Shown: piece by piece, positions 62,938 through 64,000 of the stretch
Layout: every line of letters starts with the position of its first letter
Position numbering within the stretch: the first letter of the stretch is position 1
DNA from: Anaerolineae bacterium
GTDB lineage: Bacteria > Chloroflexota > Anaerolineae > Aggregatilineales > Phototrophicaceae
Assembly (NCBI GenBank): GCA_023382675.1
Contig: JAHDWN010000011.1
Span: 103,996-167,995, forward strand
Length of the DNA stretch: 64,000 nt
Direction: 5' to 3'
The notes under the pieces: model-generated
Databases searched by the model: none
The model's input: only the letters and a program-made list of their open reading frames with translations
What the model was told of the DNA's origin: nothing
Program-made: the position numbers and the translations under genes

Positions 62938-63358
62938 TCCGGCTGCACCAAGTGATGCGCTGGCTGCCTGACGCTGATACAGGTGCAATGGCAAGGCAAA
63001 AACAAAGGGTTTGCTCGTATACTGTAAACGACTGGGAATTGCAGTCGAACTACAAGGCAGGAAACCTGGTGAGTGGGGCGCAATCACACTACGGAAGGGT
63101 AGGCTACCACGGGGCGCTGCTAGAGAGAGACTGTGTCATCTGACCCGGCCAGGAGCCATATAGGATTGGCATGATCTAATCTCTAGTGCGCTGCTTTTCA
63201 GCGTCTTTCGTGCACTTATTTCGGCCAGTCGATGGGGGCAGCCTATCGGCGGACACTGAAGCAATTCATGTCAATTTGACCTGTTTGTCCCTGGGATGCC
63301 TTTCCTTTTCAGATCTGAGTGACCGCCTGGGGGCAAAGGCGCGGAATTCATTCGATAA
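62938..63358 (+). other. Intergenic region with possible structured RNA
   Basis: 421 bp without a convincing gene; a 63-codon frame (62952-63143) has no ribosome site and unlikely composition. A TATACT element at 63018-63023 precedes a G-rich, hairpin-prone stretch (63040-63170; for example GTAGGCTAC at 63099-63107 and a GGGGCGC pair). A small hairpin CGCTG/CAGCG (63189-63203) is followed by TCTTT. It might be a riboswitch or leader RNA for the sensor gene downstream, but no known class is matched with confidence. Confidence 0.3.
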
Positions 63359-64000
63359 ATGATAAATAAACTGTTATCTGCCTGGGATCGACTCACTACA
63401 CCACTGGTCGCGATTGACGATGAAGATCGTCGTTTCGATGCACAGGCGCTGGCGTCGCTGGCGATTATTGTGCTGCTGCTGTCGATTGCTGCCGGCATTG
63501 TCACCATCCCTTTGCTCTGGACTGAGCGGATCAGCGATGTGCTGGCGATTGTCGTTGGCACGACCCTGTTCATTGTGCCCTATTTTCTGAGTCGCTATGA
63601 TCGTCTGACGGCGACTGTCTACTCTGGGGCGGCAGTGGCGACGACGCTTTCACTACTGGCTGCCAGCTTTCTCGCCGGGCATCGCGGTCAGGACATCCTC
63701 TACTATCTGATCACAGTTGTCGTTTTCGCGGCCTCTTTCCTTTCGATCCGCATGGCCGCTGTCATCATAGTGGCATATTCTGCCGTAGCGATGGTGGCTG
63801 GACCAATCGTGCTTCAGGTGCCGCTGGCAGATCTGCTGGCCGGGCCAATCTCATTCAACCTGATCGGTGGCACATATACCCTGATTTTCGTCTATCACTG
63901 GAAGCGGAAAGAGAAGCGCAAGCAGCAGGCATTGCAAGCCAGCCAGAATCGCTACCGCATGATCTCCGAGTTGACGACAGATTACACCTTCTACCATCGA
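63359..64000 (+). CDS. Membrane PAS-domain sensor, probably histidine kinase or diguanylate cyclase (3'-truncated)
   Basis: Open from ATG 63359 to the window end (214 codons seen, no stop). It starts MINKLLSAWDRLTTPLVAID, has about six membrane helices (residues about 30-185, as in 7TM/MASE-type sensor modules), a basic linker HWKRKEKRKQQA, then the beginning of a PAS domain (QNRYRMISELTTDYTFYH). PAS domains with this opening usually precede HisKA/HATPase or GGDEF modules, but the output is outside the window. Confidence 0.75.
   Translation, partial: MINKLLSAWDRLTTPLVAIDDEDRRFDAQALASLAIIVLLLSIAAGIVTIPLLWTERISDVLAIVVGTTLFIVPYFLSRYDRLTATVYSGAAVATTLSLLAASFLAGHRGQDILYYLITVVVFAASFLSIRMAAVIIVAYSAVAMVAGPIVLQVPLADLLAGPISFNLIGGTYTLIFVYHWKRKEKRKQQALQASQNRYRMISELTTDYTFYHR

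Noticed and set aside
62952..63143. 63-codon open frame after gltX
   Set aside because: No ribosome site, no recognisable domain, and the region looks more like non-coding structured DNA.
63060..63160. Cobalamin or GEMM riboswitch
   Set aside because: Short resemblances only; the B12 box and the conserved GEMM core bases are not present. Kept only as a low-confidence structured region.

Overview
The window is a GC-rich bacterial chromosome segment with long, tightly packed, mostly co-directional genes. The gene set points to a Chloroflexota bacterium, probably of the Anaerolineae or a related class: large TIR-WD40 and CHAT-CARDB membrane proteins, secreted SH3 and FecR-like proteins, SsnA-type amidohydrolase, AIM24-family protein, DUF2202 ferritin-like protein, full Mrp antiporter operon, and frequent TTG/GTG starts. 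This is an inference from gene content; there is no rRNA or other phylogenetic marker RNA in the window.

Layout. 1-3.4 kb: a partial pRiA4b-ORF3-like zinc protein, a GT4 glycosyltransferase, a heptose-type nucleotidyltransferase and Sua5. 3.5-8.3 kb: two paralogous secreted proteins, the second with 84-bp tandem repeats, followed by a stand-alone receiver and a REC-PAS-histidine kinase. 8.4-17.5 kb: dihydrolipoyl dehydrogenase, the mrpA(B)CDEFG operon, a coupled metallophosphoesterase and a BON protein. 17.5-25.3 kb: dolichol-phosphate-mannose-synthase-like GT2, SsnA-like amidohydrolase, NagA, GNAT, secreted protein, AIM24 and a phosphoribosyltransferase.

25.3-31.8 kb and 44.7-50.0 kb are the most notable parts. 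Each carries an OmpR-type two-component system next to a four-gene cassette: small membrane-anchored Pro/Gln-rich protein, ApbE-type flavin transferase, secreted SH3 protein with an acidic/His tail, and ferric-reductase-like haem membrane protein. The two cassettes are paralogous gene by gene and lie in opposite orientations. The first is also flanked by a DUF2202 ferritin-like gene. In the second, near-identical 17-bp direct-repeat boxes stand before both the response regulator gene and the cassette, suggesting that this regulator controls it. I read this as an envelope flavin/haem electron-transfer module that I do not recognise as a described system.

32-39.3 kb: ftsY, prfB without the frameshift site, then CHAT-CARDB and TIR-WD40 membrane proteins (possible conflict or cell-death genes). 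39.5-44.6 kb: a compact promoter/strong-SD/mini-ORF/hairpin unit, a CgeB-like glycosyltransferase, an SRPBCC protein, a small membrane protein overlapping selA, and an MFS transporter. 50.2-53.4 kb: a three-gene ABC exporter and a TetR regulator with a palindromic operator. 53.5-58.1 kb: the F1 ATPase genes atpA-G-D-C without delta or Fo genes, closed by a strong terminator. 58.3-64 kb: GT2, threonine synthase, a frameshifted small membrane gene, gltX and a truncated PAS sensor. Degenerate heptamer/octamer repeats occur in several intergenic spaces. No tRNA, rRNA, CRISPR array, transposase or phage gene was recognised.
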